From NCBI RefSeq assembly GCF_020283565.1, contig NC_060061.1, positions 15,289,362-15,353,361 on the forward strand: a stretch of DNA of 64,000 nt. The letters run 5' to 3'. The position numbers were made by a program, and so were the translations under genes. Each line of letters starts with the position of its first letter. Position 1 is the first letter of the stretch. Shown in pieces: positions 12,293-24,970 of this stretch. The DNA is from Trifolium pratense (Eukaryota > Streptophyta > Magnoliopsida > Fabales > Fabaceae). The notes below the pieces were generated by a model, which did not search any database, was not told where the DNA came from, and saw nothing but the letters and a program-made list of their open reading frames with translations.

Positions 12293-13940
12293 ATGAAGGT
12301 GACGTGTTTCAATATCCTGAGAACCACACCACCAATTTCTTCTTTCAACACCAAACCCATTTCCTCAATTCATCATCTCCTTCTTCGTTCTAACCCTAAC
12401 CCTAACCCTAACCCTACCCTTCTCTCCAACACCCAATTCACCTTTACTACTCCACCTACCATTTCCATTCTTCATCCCAAGCGTAGTTTCCGCGGTGGAA
12501 TTGTCGCCATGTCTTCGCCTACTACACCTGGTTCTGTCAACAAATCGGAGGAAGAATGGCAAGCTATTCTCTCCCCTGAGCAGTTTCGGATTCTCAGACA
12601 GAAAGGCACCGAGTACGTAATCATCATCATAGCTTGTGAGACTGTTTGAGAGAGTTTGTGGAAATAGTTCATAAGTTGTTTTTTTAACTTATTTTCATAA
12701 GCTCTTTACAATAAGCTTATCTGAAAACAGTTTGATTTATTTTGTTTTTAGTATAGAAATAACTTTTACATAAGCACTACTTGTATGATAATTGCATATG
12801 GTACGAGCGTTTAATTAAGTCATTTATCCAAACTGGGAACATGAAAATTAGACTAGAAAAGGAGGGTAACTATGTACTAGTATTATGAAAACCATGGTAA
12901 CGAGAGAGGATTCTCTCATGTCAAGTATTATTATTATGGCTTAATGGCATAGAGCTAGCATCATGTTCTATTTAGGAAATTTTTGAATCTTTTTATAAAC
13001 TTCGACTTAATTTTTTAAAGGAGAAGTTCACAAAGAAGCTTTGGTTAAGTGGATTATTGCAGCAAGAAAAGCTACAATATAATGTAGATAACTACTCATA
13101 AATGTGTTTAGTATCATATAAGTTGCGTGATCACACCAAGAGAATAAAAGCTGTGCATTCTCTGACATTCTATGTGTAACGTGTTCCCATAATCATCGGC
13201 TAAATATACGATTTTGGCTGAATTTTCCACATATCAACATCACTATTTGCCTCTTTGAATTCCGAGAAGTGAGAGTATGCAAAAAATATAGAGGAGTAGA
13301 AAATTATGCAAGTGGAGAAATTGTAGTAACTTGAATCCGACAGAAACTTTGGGTGATGTGGAGATTCAAGAATTTACTTTATCATTTAATTAAATGATAG
13401 CTGTACCAATATTTTTCTTCAAGTTGAGTGAATAGCCAATGATGATATATATAGTAATACTCAAAATGGGGATTTGATTTTCTGTTAACAAGAAAATGTT
13501 TTGGTATGATCTAGGTACCCTGGAACAGGAGAATATGACAAGTTATTTGAGGAGGGAGTCTACAGTTGTGCAGGTTGTGGGACTCCACTCTACAAGTCCA
13601 CGACAAAATTCAATTCCGGCTGTGGCTGGCCAGCCTTCTATGATGGTGTTCCTGGAGCCATAAACCGCCACGTGAGTTTTTTGTTCTTATGCTGCTTTTT
13701 CTTCACTATTTTGCATAGTACTAGAACTGCATCAGCAATTTAAGTCTTTATAAACCTGATAAATTTGATCTGTTTCATCACCACCAGCCGGACCCAGATG
13801 GAAGGAGGATCGAAATAACATGTGCTGCTTGTGGGGGACATCTCGGTCATGTATTTAAAGGTGAAGGATTTCCAACACCCACTAACGAACGACATTGTGT
13901 CAATAGCATTTCACTGAAATTTGCACCAGCCAATTCTTAG
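12293..13940 (+). CDS. MSRB2: Peptide methionine-R-sulfoxide reductase B, chloroplastic
   Basis: This enzyme reduces the R-epimer of methionine sulfoxide in proteins, using thioredoxin-type donors. Exons 12293-12612, 13515-13671 and 13788-13940 give 209 residues. The first 70 or so residues are a Ser/Thr/Pro-rich transit peptide containing a (Asn-Pro)4 run. The MsrB fold follows: [14 protein letters not shown], then zinc ligands C125/C128 (CAGC) and C171/C174 (CAAC). NSGCGWPAF carries a Cys at 143 that may be resolving, and RHCVNS holds the catalytic Cys196. Keeping both Cys suggests the two-Cys, MSRB2-type plastid form over the one-Cys MSRB1. An internal Met (IVAMSSPT, near residue 73) could start a shorter cytosolic form. 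Family is sure; the numbered paralogue is inferred. Confidence 0.92.
12392..12415 (+). repeat. Telomere-like (AACCCT)4 array inside coding sequence
   Basis: Four perfect AACCCT hexamers lie in frame in MSRB exon 1 and encode (Asn-Pro)4 within the transit peptide. The unit is 6 bp, not the 7-bp plant telomere repeat CCCTAAA, although AACCCTAA telo-box words occur at each junction. Confidence 0.85.
12630..12836. mobile_element. MITE copy in MSRB intron 1
   Basis: The segment reads CTTGTGAGACTGTTTGAGAGAG, then CATAAGCTCTTTACAATAAGC, and ends TTAATTAAGTCATTTATCCA. This is the same family as at 1246, 5345 and 54222. It begins only about 18 bases after the exon 1 donor. Confidence 0.55.
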
Positions 13941-15407
13941 TTTTTTACAATGAAGGCCACTGTGAGAATGTGATGCTTAAGGTCCATAAATAAGTATACA
14001 CAGTACTGAAATTGATATTGAGGTTTATAGACTGATGTCTACCTAAATTATGTATGTAAGCTTAAACGATGTTAAACTAGCTGTTCCTTTACTCTCCTCC
14101 TCTATTAGAGATTGCATTATCATTATGTATTTTCACAAGTGCTTGTGTTGTTTCCGAGTCTGCGTTAGAGATATGAAGTATCCACAGTTGTTGTTTAATG
14201 GTAAATAATCAAATTAAGGGTGTGGAATCTTTATCCATTGATTGCACATTGCACACATACAAACACCATCCCTTTCCCTTTGTATGTAATTATGATTATG
14301 ATATGTGATTATGGTATTTAACTAACATATTTGAAAGGAAAGATGGCTGCCTTTCGTTAAGGTTATCTTCATCTACATCATCCCCTGACCCCTGGGATGT
14401 AATTTTCAAAGCCGGTCCAAAGTTAAGTGAGATCTTAAATAAACTTGTAGAAAGACATTTTTGCTTTAAGTGAGATCTAACAAGGCTAAACTATATTATT
14501 TTACTGCACCAAAACAAAAATATATTCTTTACAAAAAAAGATGTTAGTATTTATCAAACATTTTTGAGGAAATTGGATTTTTTTAAAATTATTCTTGAAA
14601 ATATAATTCCTAAAAATATAATAGAGTTGTGTTACTTTGACAAAATTTGACAAAAAAATGAGACAAGACAACTATTCTTGACAATAATTTGAATGACTAA
14701 AGCAGTTTAAACACATGATTAATTATACTCAATGAATAATTGATAGATAATAGAATGGCACAACTCACAACTCAATCAAGTAATTAGGCTTAAGTGGTTA
14801 ATGAGCTCTTTTTAAAACGAATCTTTTAGGAGAGTCTGAGTTTAACTCTGATAAAAATATCTAATTTATGTGAGTTTCATGTGATATATATCATTCCGTC
14901 TAATACAAAAAAATGCCATTAATCACAATTTCCATGCATGTGTAATATTTCAATTTTTTTCTGACAGTACTATAATCTTTTGATATTTTAAAGAATTATG
15001 CTGGTTTTGTGAGGCTAAGATTAAAAGCAATTGCCACATGGTAAACCACACGTATCTGAGTCTCTGGCTGAAAAAAATCTAAGAAATATTTGTGATCCAC
15101 AACTTCCACATCAGAGACGCAAAAATAGAATTGCTGAGTTGGCAACACATTCATACATTCATTCATTCATTCATCACGTAAGATTCCAACCCATATCCAA
15201 ATCCTTTCTATCAAGCTTTTGTTTTCTTCTATTTTTCACCTCTCTTCTTCCTAACTATACGTGTTTCTTTCTCCTCCTCCATTTTTTTTCAACCATTCCA
15301 CTCACACTTCTAAGCTATTTTTCTTTCTATGACCATAACTGGATACAAGTTAAAAATGCAATGAACTTCCTCAACTTTGGTTTTGTTACTTTTTGAGCAT
15401 TGCCACT
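13941..15407. other. Intergenic between MSRB and KEA3, including KEA3 leader
   Basis: The proximal part should be the MSRB 3' end. The 15150-15407 stretch is pyrimidine-rich (TCATTCATTCATTCATC, then CT-rich runs) and directly precedes the KEA3 start, so it is probably the KEA3 5' leader. An ACACGTAT word at about 15047 is ABRE/G-box-like but weak evidence alone. The open frame at 15031-15396 is not convincing as protein. Confidence 0.45.
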
Positions 15408-18400
15408 ATGATGGACTCTTTACTAACTTGTTCTCAAAGCCTCAAGGTAATAACACCAATCCTAATTCTCTGTTATATCATAAACTGTATTGGAAACTGA
15501 ACAAAACTTTCAATATGTTATTGTTCTGCAGGGATATGACCTGACAAAACAAAAGAATCCTTGCTATTCTCGTGCTGCTTCGCGAATTTGTTCGAATTCT
15601 ATGTTTACTCTTTCATCAGTTGACAAGCAAGTTCCTATTACATCACATATATGTTGTCATAGTACAGCTTTATCAGATAAATTCACCAGAAGAACGTCTC
15701 TGGATGTTCCTTCGTTTGGTGGTCGGAAATTATCCTATTTCTCTAAGTATAGGTCACTACAATGGGAAAGGTTGCGTAGAAGTGCGACATATGATGTTGC
15801 TGGTGCTGTTGAAGTCATCAATGATTTAGGATTGGATACTCTTACTTTCTTGGCAGTTACCGTCTTTATCGTCCCCTCGTTCAAGTTAATTAAAGCCAGT
15901 CCTGTAAGAATTTCTTGATGACTTTGTCATAATCTCATTTCTCAATAATCATAAGCATTATCATGTAATAATGTCTAATTTTCTACTTAATATAGGTAAA
16001 TTTATGTATTACTTTGACTAGTTCAATTGGATTAAGAAATAAATACATAAATTTATAACTATTTTTGTACCATTTACTTCTCAAATGTTCACTAATTTAT
16101 CATGTAATAAATGTTCAATTGGATTAAGAATTTACAATTTATTGCTTTATATATGTATGATCGAAATTACTTTAATGGTTATTGTTTTCAGATACTTGGT
16201 TTCTTCTGTGCTGGGGTGGTGCTTAATCAATTTGGTTTAATTAGGAACCTTGAAGATGTTAAAGTTTTGTCTGAGTGGGGGATCCTTTTCTTGGTAAGAT
16301 AAATCTCAGTAAGGTGCCACTGCTGCTACTCTTCTTGATGGTGCTTTCTTCATATATTTTTTTAGCATTAGTTTGTCATCCTCAAATTTAACATTGAAAT
16401 TGTGATATATGCAAACATATTGTAACATGTTATTGACACATTAATGTACGATTAGAGGTTTTCGAAGAACTTTCTACAATTATCATATATAAGTACAAAA
16501 ACCCCATATTTGTGTCACGGTGATAATCCTCAAGAATAATTCTGAAACAATGTCATATTATTACTCACACAATGTTTATTTCTTTTCAGCTGTTTGAGAT
16601 GGGTTTAGAACTTTCACTAGCACGTCTTAAAGCTCTTGCAAAATATGCCTTTGGAATGGGATTGGCTCAGGTATGATGCTTTGGCAATGACAATGGGCAT
16701 GGAATGGGAATTTCTGAGGCCATTTCCTCCAATTGACTCATTGTTTAACATAGATGTTTGCTATTGATTTATATATGTACTCATTCATTCTTTATAATTG
16801 CTCTACGACTTCTATGGGAAAACACTAATTTCTTAGTTAACATTTATAAAATTACATTTTGATCTTTATTATTCTTATTTTAATTGTATTTAAACACTTT
16901 TGAAGGTTTTACTATCTACTTTAGCATTCACTGCTTTTGAGCTTCCACCAAATGGGGCTGTTGGAACAAAAATTTTGGAATTTCTTTTCCACTCAAGGTC
17001 TGATCTGGTAAGATCTATATCTATATACCTAAAAATGTTTTGTTTCTTGTTTGTACTTTTTTCATTATTGTAAACTACAATCATTCTGGTGAGAGATATA
17101 TAGAAGTAACAGAACCTATGAAGCCCCGATACGTGATACGATACCGATACGATACGACACTGATACGGGAAAATTTTCAAAATTTTCTCGATACGATACG
17201 CCTGCGATACGTTATTTAAAAATTAAATTTAAAATTAAATATATGTAAATGCACAATATATAAACATAATTATAATCGATAATGATAAAAAATTAACATT
17301 CAAATTACTCAAATTGAGCAAACAAGTAACAATTACATATATATATCGGGAGTGAGATGAGTAACTTAACTGGTTAATTAGTTGAGCTAAGAGTTAAGGA
17401 GTTGGAGATCGAGGGTTCAAGTCCTGACAAGGAGAATAACTAACATAACAATATAATATACTAACAATTTGCTTATAAAAAAAAATACGTACTACCCAAA
17501 GACATAGTTGGTAACATCATACTCTAACATTCAATACTTAAGAGAAAACACAAATTGTATCTGTCTTCTTTCCTACATTTTCATCATCAAAGAGCATTAA
17601 TTGTCCGATACTTTTCCGATACGTGTATCGGAGAAGTATCCGACACGTATCGGTTATATTTTTCTTAAAAATAATAATATTAATTTCCGATACTTTTCCG
17701 ATATGTGTATCGGACGAGTATCGGTATCGAGTACGTATCGGATACGATACTTCGCCATTTTTGGAGTATCACGGCTTCACAGAACAGAACACACACATGC
17801 AGATACATGCACTTCAAATAAGAAATTTCTTGTTTTTTGTTTTGTGTGTAAACAAGTTTAGGCGAATGGGATATATTTGTGTTGTTGATATCATTGTCTT
17901 CTTGGGATAGCTGATTTGATGGTTCTGCAAACTTGCATCAAGCTACAAATCACCCTGACCTTAAGTCCCTTTACTCCATTAATCTGGTTTAGCTGTGTTT
18001 AAAGATCGGCAGTGTCTCTAAAACTTCAGCCTTTATAGGGGAAGTGGTTCCCTCTTCCTAGACATTTTACAGGGTCCTAGTTTACAAAATGCCGCATCAT
18101 CCTTTCTGCCTAAGTCAATAATTAAAACCACAGTTCAAAGTGGTGTTTGATAGAGCCTAATGGCGCTTCTTAATTCATGTAGCCGATGGCATCTTATAGG
18201 ATACAGTGGTCAATCTATACTGTCCCTATTCTTCTAACTAAATTATAGTTTCAACTCAAGTGTCCATGGTTTGCCTCCACCTAAATAGGTTTTGTATAAG
18301 GATCATTCTTAAAATCCTGACTGTAGACCTACACCTAACAGCTATTTCAAGACGACTGTTTGATTACATAGATAATTAATTATAGCATGATATGAAAATA

Positions 18401-21400
18401 TGTGGTATCGATTAATTTATTTTGAGGTGATATTTATAGGTGAACATCAGAAGTATTGATGAAGCTGTAGTGATTGGGGCTGCTCTCTCTCTGTCATCAT
18501 CTGCATTTGTTTTACAGGTATTTGTGATTTTGGATGTATTTGAAATTGGAAATAAACAAGGCATTTCCTGCAGTTTGATAGTTCAAAACAAATGATGTGA
18601 TGTTTTGATGTATCTGTAGTACCTTGTGATGTATGTATAGTAATTCTACATTTGTACACTTGTTTTTCCAGCCCTGTTCTTTCATGTGCTATATCTTTAT
18701 ATTATGTTAACTGAAAGAAATTACGGTGGAAATAATGTTATAAGTTTGTTTTTTTAGGCGTTCTGCATTCATGAAACCATTGTGATATGTAACACATAAC
18801 ATGGGCAATGTAACTTATCGATTGTGTATATACTTGTAGCTTCTTGCAGAGAAAGGCGAGCTTCCTACGAGGCTCGGTTCAGCAACTCTTGGGATACTTC
18901 TTTTACAGGTTTTTGTCTTATACTCTTGTTTTGTTACACTGTCTTCATCTTCCTAGTATGTAAATTTTTTATCACAGATTGTTGTTCTAAATCATTGATA
19001 TTTTAGGTTACCTGTTGATATCTTCTGACATACCTCACTAGATTGAAAAGTATGCTGTCGGTAAACAAAAGCTCTGGTTTAATTGACTTTGTTCTTTTTC
19101 TACTGCTCATTATCTCCAGGACATAGCTGTTGTGCCTCTTTTGGTCATACTTCCAGTACTTGAGAGCCAGGTGAGCTATAACTGAAATAATATTAACATG
19201 TATCTCACTTTCTATTTTTCAATTTAACACATTGCCGTTTTGGTTGCTTCTTTATGGTAACAATATAATGTCAATTTTGTAGTCATTGATGCATTGTTAG
19301 ATATAAAGCTGTTCACGAGCATTCACCTAACAGCATAAACAGAATTGATCCTTTACATGGTATCTGAACTCTAAATAAATATAAAATCTATCTAAAACTC
19401 TTATCTTGCAGAGAATCTTGGAACATCGTTTTATCAAAGATATATAATTATATATGTAGACCCTTCACTTCTCTAAAAAAATGCATTTAGATTTTGTCTT
19501 CATACATATCTAGTATAAGTTTCTCTTTATGTATGCCTAGATGTATTTGTGTGTGAGTTTGTGCATGCACACCATGTTACGGCATTGTGCTCTTTCAGTT
19601 CTTTTTCAATTTTCACTTTCTACATTTAAATGATACTCTCTCCGGTCCTAAATATAAGAGACTAGTGGTCCAAATTAAAGACCAAATACATCAACTTTTG
19701 TCGACCTAATTGTCTCTTACATTTTGGACCAGAGGGAATATTTTTGTAACTTGTAATATCAAAAGTATGATATTTAGGTCATCTGACTCCAACATCTATT
19801 GAAAGTCGTCCTTTTTTGCATTTTTTTTCACTTGCTGTAGTTTTATGTTTTCCTTAAGTATTATATTTCCTATGATTAACTAAATTAGTTGTTTTTTTAT
19901 TATCAGATGTATCAAGTTATGTGTTGATTGTTTACCCCATGCTATCTTATTTCTTATTCTAGAATATGACTGAGGGAAGTATTTGGCCCATGCTTGCTCA
20001 AGAAAGTTTGAAGGCATTAGGTGGATTGGGTCTGCTTTCTTTTGGAGCAAAGTTTTTTCTCAGAAGAGTTTTTGAGGTTTGTATGGAATATATTTCACAA
20101 AATAATTTATCCAAGAAAATAAAATGCTTCCAAATCCAAACTCATTTTTGATACATTCTAGTCAGTAAATTGTTGGTGAAATTCAGGTTGTAGCAGATAC
20201 AAGAAGTTCAGAGGCTTTTGTCGCTCTTTGCTTGCTAACTATTGCTGGGACTTCACTAATCACACAGAAATTGGGCTTCAGTGACACGGTTAACTATTTT
20301 TCAATGCATAGGGTTTTATTTTTGGGTTGACTGTGGGATTATGGAAAAGATTGAATACCCGAGTGACAATTGTATGTAATGCCACAATGCAGCTTGGAGC
20401 ATTTTTAGCTGGGGCAATCCTAGCAGAGACAAATTTCAGGACCCAGATTGAAGCTGACATAAGACCATTTAGAGGCTTGCTTCTCGGGTTGTTTTTTCTA
20501 ACTACAGGGACTTCAATTGACATGCAGGTAAACATGATTATCATTTATGACAGATATGACATAGTTATATTGTCTTTCTTTGCGGTGTAAGTTATTAATT
20601 GGACTGTTGTATCTAATTCACATATGCAATCTTAGTTATAAACTAGATATTATAGTAGCACAAGTTTTTTCTTTTGGGTGATTTGGTGCTTGTTTGGATT
20701 GTTGGATGCATGTCTGTTGCAATGATGTCAAATGTTTGCTTAGCACGAACTAGTGCAGGTGATCAATAACAACACCGGTTCACACCAAGGATTAGACATA
20801 TATATACAGTCCAATAACAAATTTGAGATATACTCTGATATCATGCATTAAGGAACATATGTCTTACCAGTTTGGTTTTTGCATGAAATTATGAAATACC
20901 CACCCATCCTGCATACAAAACTACAGATGTCTGTCTGTTTTCCCATGTATAGTAACTGTTATTATTTTTACTGCAGGTTCTCTTGAGAGAGTGGCCAAAT
21001 GTACTTGCGCTCTTGGCGGGTTTAATTACTATCAAGACATTGATTATAACTGCGATTGGTCCTCGTGTTGGCCTTACTTTAAAAGAAAGTGTAAGAATAG
21101 GATTGCTTCTATCCCAAGGAGGAGAGTTTGGATTTGTAGTATTCTCTTTGGCGAATAGGTAAGAAAATATTTAACCTATCACATTGATGCTGAATATTGT
21201 GTTTGTTCTTAATTGAATTTTTTTGTGGTTTCTTGTAAACAGTCTTGGGGTGCTTCCACTTGAGCTCAACAAGCTGCTCATAATTGTTGTTGTATTGTCA
21301 ATGGCGTTAACCCCATTTCTGAATGAAGCTGGACGGAGGGCTGCTAGCTTTATTGAAGACAATTATGAAGCTGAGGATGTATGCCTTTTTGTGTGTTAGA

Positions 21401-23487
21401 GTTATAATTTTGGAAGTGTTTTGCACACACATGACATGCATACAAGGATTGTGAGAAAGAATGGTTGTCTAGTCATGACGCCTTACTGGTGGATTATTAT
21501 GAAATGAAAAGTCTAACATAAGAAATATAACTAAAGAATACAAGTACAACATAACTCACATGCTGTATCATAGTAGGTCGTTAAAGCACAAATTTCGCAC
21601 TCACTGGATTTTATGCATCAACTTCTTTTCACTTTTATTAACTTGAAAGAGATGTTAAAAATATGTGGCAGTCTAATGTTATGTGATTTCATTTAAATGC
21701 AAGTTACATTGTCTGAGTACTAAGTTATTTGCAGAAAGAGAAAGATTCTGAGATGATTAACTTTGAAGTTAATGAACCTGTTGTCGTCCTTGGATTTGGA
21801 CAAATGGGGCAGGTAGGTCTAACAATAGTCAATACATTGCATAACCTGTCATTTATGTTTTCCATTTCTAATTTTTCACCATTTGTTCCTTGTTATATAA
21901 AGGTCCTTGCCAATTTGCTGTCCAACCCAATGGCTTCAGGAGGAGATAGTGAAGGAATAGGCTGGCCTTATGTGGCATTTGATATTGACCCCAGGGTTGT
22001 AAAGGTTAGTGTATCTGAGCTTTTATGTTCTTAGCTTTTACTTATCTTTGTTTTATCAAGATAATAAATTCTTTCTTTGATGACATTTCTTACCCTTCAT
22101 ATTGGAATCTCTTTCATCCACCATACAGGCAGCTAGAAAACAAGGTTTTCCTATTCTCTACGGGGATGGATCACGTCCAGCTGTTCTTCAATCTGCCGGT
22201 ATCTCTTCTCCAAAAGCTATCATGATTATGCTCACTGAGAAGGCGAAGTCAATTGAAGCTGTTCAGAGGCTACGACTGGCTTTTCCTGCAGTAATAATCT
22301 CTTCCCGCCCCTACCCCTACCCCATTCATAGCCTCTTTGTTTCTTATGTCAACTAATCATGGTTTGAGGATATATACACCTAAAAGGGAGAATTTAGTGC
22401 CTTTCTCTAATGAAAAGAAAGCATCATAATATGATGCAACTAGCTTTATTTCAATTTGTTTATAAAAAGAAGAGTGATAGACCCAATATTTTTCTCATGA
22501 AGCTTAAAAGTTCATTTAGTGTTTGGTTGGAAATCTCTTTTATACAACATACACCCAATTTTTTGCACACACAATATTAAAAACAGAAGAACTTGTACCT
22601 CATAGGTCAAATATTTGAAGTTGATTGATAATTTTTTTACTGTTTGATATATTTTATCTTTATTTCTGTTATCATCTCTTGTTTTAATTGCTTACTTTAC
22701 AATGAAATTCCTAAGGTTCCAATATACGCCAGAGCTAGAGATCTAAAACATCTTTTAGATCTGAAGAAAGCAGGTGCAACGGATGCTACTTTGGAAAAGG
22801 CTGAGGTATTGTCAATAATTCCCCCCCACCTGATGAGCTTGTAACCACTGCTCATAATTTCAGCGGAAACTGCTGCTAAATATTGAGTCGATTCTTGCAG
22901 ACTAGCTTACAACTTGGTTCTAAGATGCTGAAAGGCCTTGGGATGATGTCCGATGATGTATCATTTTTGAGTCAGCTTGTTAGAGATTCTATGGAACTAC
23001 AAGCTGAAGAAGCAAACAGCCAACGAGAATATCGGGAATCAACTATTATGGAACCATTGCAGGTACTTCAAAACGATGATTTTGCTTAGGGTAAATTCTC
23101 ACAGTTTGTGTGTTTGTATGAGAGAGATATTCGATATGCGAATTTATCTGAATTCCATTTTAAATTTATTCTCTACAATATTAAGGATGGAATTGCTGTA
23201 ATAACTTGCATAAGAAGAAACTGATGTGTTTACATTGTAAGGTGAGAGTTTCTGACATAAGGGGGCCACGCATTCCGGTGGCAACTACTACACCAAACTC
23301 TGAATTATCAGTACAGAACCAGATAGATCAAGCTTCATTGAGCACAATTCAGAAGGAAGCAGATCCTGAAGAACAAGATTATGAGCTAAATCAAGCTGTT
23401 AAATTAGAAGGAAACGGCACTTCATATAGCAAACAAGATATTGAAGAAAGCTCAGCGGTTGGATCTCAAGATGATTTAGGCAATTAA
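15408..23487 (+). CDS. KEA3: K+ efflux antiporter 3, thylakoid K+/H+ exchanger
   Basis: KEA3 exchanges lumenal H+ for K+ across the thylakoid membrane and so speeds relaxation of photoprotective quenching. Nineteen exons join in frame: 15408-15446, 15532-15903, 16192-16293, 16590-16670, 16906-17007, 18440-18517, 18840-18908, 19120-19170, 19963-20076, 20187-20288, 20393-20527, 20977-21158, 21243-21378, 21735-21812, 21903-22004, 22129-22290, 22716-22805, 22901-23062 and 23242-23487. That makes 800 residues, against about 776 in Arabidopsis. A Ser-rich plastid targeting region leads into a CPA2 Na+/H+-exchanger domain (LFEMGLELSLARLKALAKYA, LLLSQGGEFGFVVFSLANS). A KTN nucleotide-binding domain follows (VVVLGFGQMGQVLANLL, glycines of a Rossmann turn), then an acidic stromal tail. 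Tandem Mets at 15408 and 15411 make either a possible start. Introns carry several MITEs. Confidence 0.95.
17119..17779. mobile_element. Foldback element rich in GATACG words, in KEA3 intron 5
   Basis: The left end reads TGAAGCCCCGATACGTGATA and the right end is its approximate inverse, GTATCACGGCTTCA. Near both ends short GATACG/CGTATC words are repeated, so long hairpins are possible. ACAGAAC occurs just outside both ends and could be the target duplication. A SINE-like unit is nested at about 17352-17445. No transposase is encoded. Confidence 0.6.
17352..17445 (+). repeat. tRNA-related SINE-like unit nested in the GATACG element
   Basis: An A-box-like TGAGTAACTTAACTGGTTAA is followed by a B-box-like GGGTTCAAGTCC, matching the Pol III split-promoter layout. 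The unit is too irregular to be a functional tRNA. Confidence 0.45.
19636..19738. mobile_element. Stowaway-type MITE in KEA3 intron 8
   Basis: The left terminus is CTCTCTCCGGTCCTAAATAT and the right terminus, inverted, reads TTCCCTCTGGTCCAAAAT. Both ends are flanked by TA (19634-19635 and 19739-19740), the Stowaway/Tc1-Mariner target duplication. The element is 103 bp and does not code. Confidence 0.75.
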
Positions 23488-24440
23488 ACTCTTCTGGACC
23501 CATCACTCCCTTCCCATACTACCATGGAGGAACCCTGACAATGTAGACAGGGCTTCTTCCCATTAATTTTGCGCCTCTAACCATGTAAATTTAGAAAGAT
23601 TTTATTTGAGTTCCATTTTTATTGCAGAGCTAACAGTATATGTATAGGAAACATGTCATTAAGAGTTTGTAGGACAGCATCATTCACTGAATTGCTCATT
23701 TCTATTCTTTGAAAACAATAAAGTGTATAGTTACTTTATTACATGATGAAAATAATTTATATTTCTTGCACTTCAACATGTTATCAGCTTTAGAGTTTGA
23801 AATGTGGCAACACATATACTAACATGGTTGCATTGTCTTTTTCAATAACTTATTTTGGCAATAAACTCATGTACAAAACTGTGTTCTTTCTCCGTTCAAA
23901 ACGATACTTTTGGATGAAATCAGTTCTTACGAAAATGTGGGGATAAAACTTAAAAGTAGCTCTATTTTTTAGTAACTTTTTTCCATCAAAGGGCAAATAA
24001 CTGTTGTGCACCGTGAAAGATTTACAACACTATTGCACCATAGCCTTCGCCTATAGTGCAAAATAATCCAACAGCCGATTTGCGATATACAAGAAAAAAT
24101 ATGGTTGGAGATAATTTTATGTCCTTAAAAAAGGAATTAATTGTCAGGTACAAGAAAGCATTATTCATATCATACCTAATGTCAGAAACCAATAAGTATG
24201 TGTGGTATGAGAATGAGAAACTAAATCTGGTACAATTAGGCAATTGTTAATTTAAGGTTGTCGCAATGTAGTTTTGTTTTTCTTTTTCGAAGAAGTTAAA
24301 TTAGTTCATCTAAACTGACATCAAAGAGAATTAAACTTGAGATCTTTAGAAGGAGCACACTTCAAGTCTCAAGCCAATACCACCAGACCAACACAAGTGA
24401 GTTTGTTAGAATCTAGTTCTTCGAAACGTGGATTCAACTG

Positions 24441-24515
24441 TAAACTCGTAGAGTTTACCTCATATTAAACTCGTAGAGTTTACCTCATATTAAACTCGTA
24501 GAGTTTACCTCATAT
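24441..24515. repeat. Three perfect 25-bp tandem repeats with a palindromic core
   Basis: The unit TAAACTCGTAGAGTTTACCT plus CATAT is repeated three times without change. Each unit contains AAACTC-GTA-GAGTTT, a 6-bp inverted repeat around a 3-bp centre. Confidence 0.9.
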
Positions 24516-24970
24516 TAAAATGAACATATATAATATATATTTTAACTTATTTAATTTTCAACGTAATTAATAATTTTATTTTTAATTTAGAAATTTAAGT
24601 GTTATGAATATTAATTAAAGAAATTATGACAAAATTAATATATTATTAATTTTAAATATTGGATAATCCACACTTAATTGATTTTTTCTCGTTTTCATTA
24701 GTTAAATATGACTATATATAATCATGCATTTCAATAACAAATAACACAACAACTATATTCTCATCAATATAATGTAAAGAAATCATGTCTCTTTTTTTAC
24801 GTATTAAATATGACTATTTGAATCATACATTACATATCACGTGAAAATGAATATTATATATGATTGAAATACAAAATAATTGTATGTATTAACCCGTAAT
24901 GTTTTATTTGATTTTTACGAAACCTCTATTATACTATGTATCTTTTTTTTTTACAATATTTATGTATTTA

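Noticed and set aside
12392..12415. Internal telomere or chromosome end
   Set aside because: The unit is 6 bp, there are only four copies, and they lie in frame in a conserved gene.
15031..15396. 121-residue open frame before KEA3
   Set aside because: It is low-complexity (His/Ser/Phe-rich), has no recognisable family, and overlaps the likely pyrimidine-rich leader of KEA3.
24441..24515. CRISPR-like repeat array
   Set aside because: The repeats are directly adjacent without spacers, and the genome is a plant.
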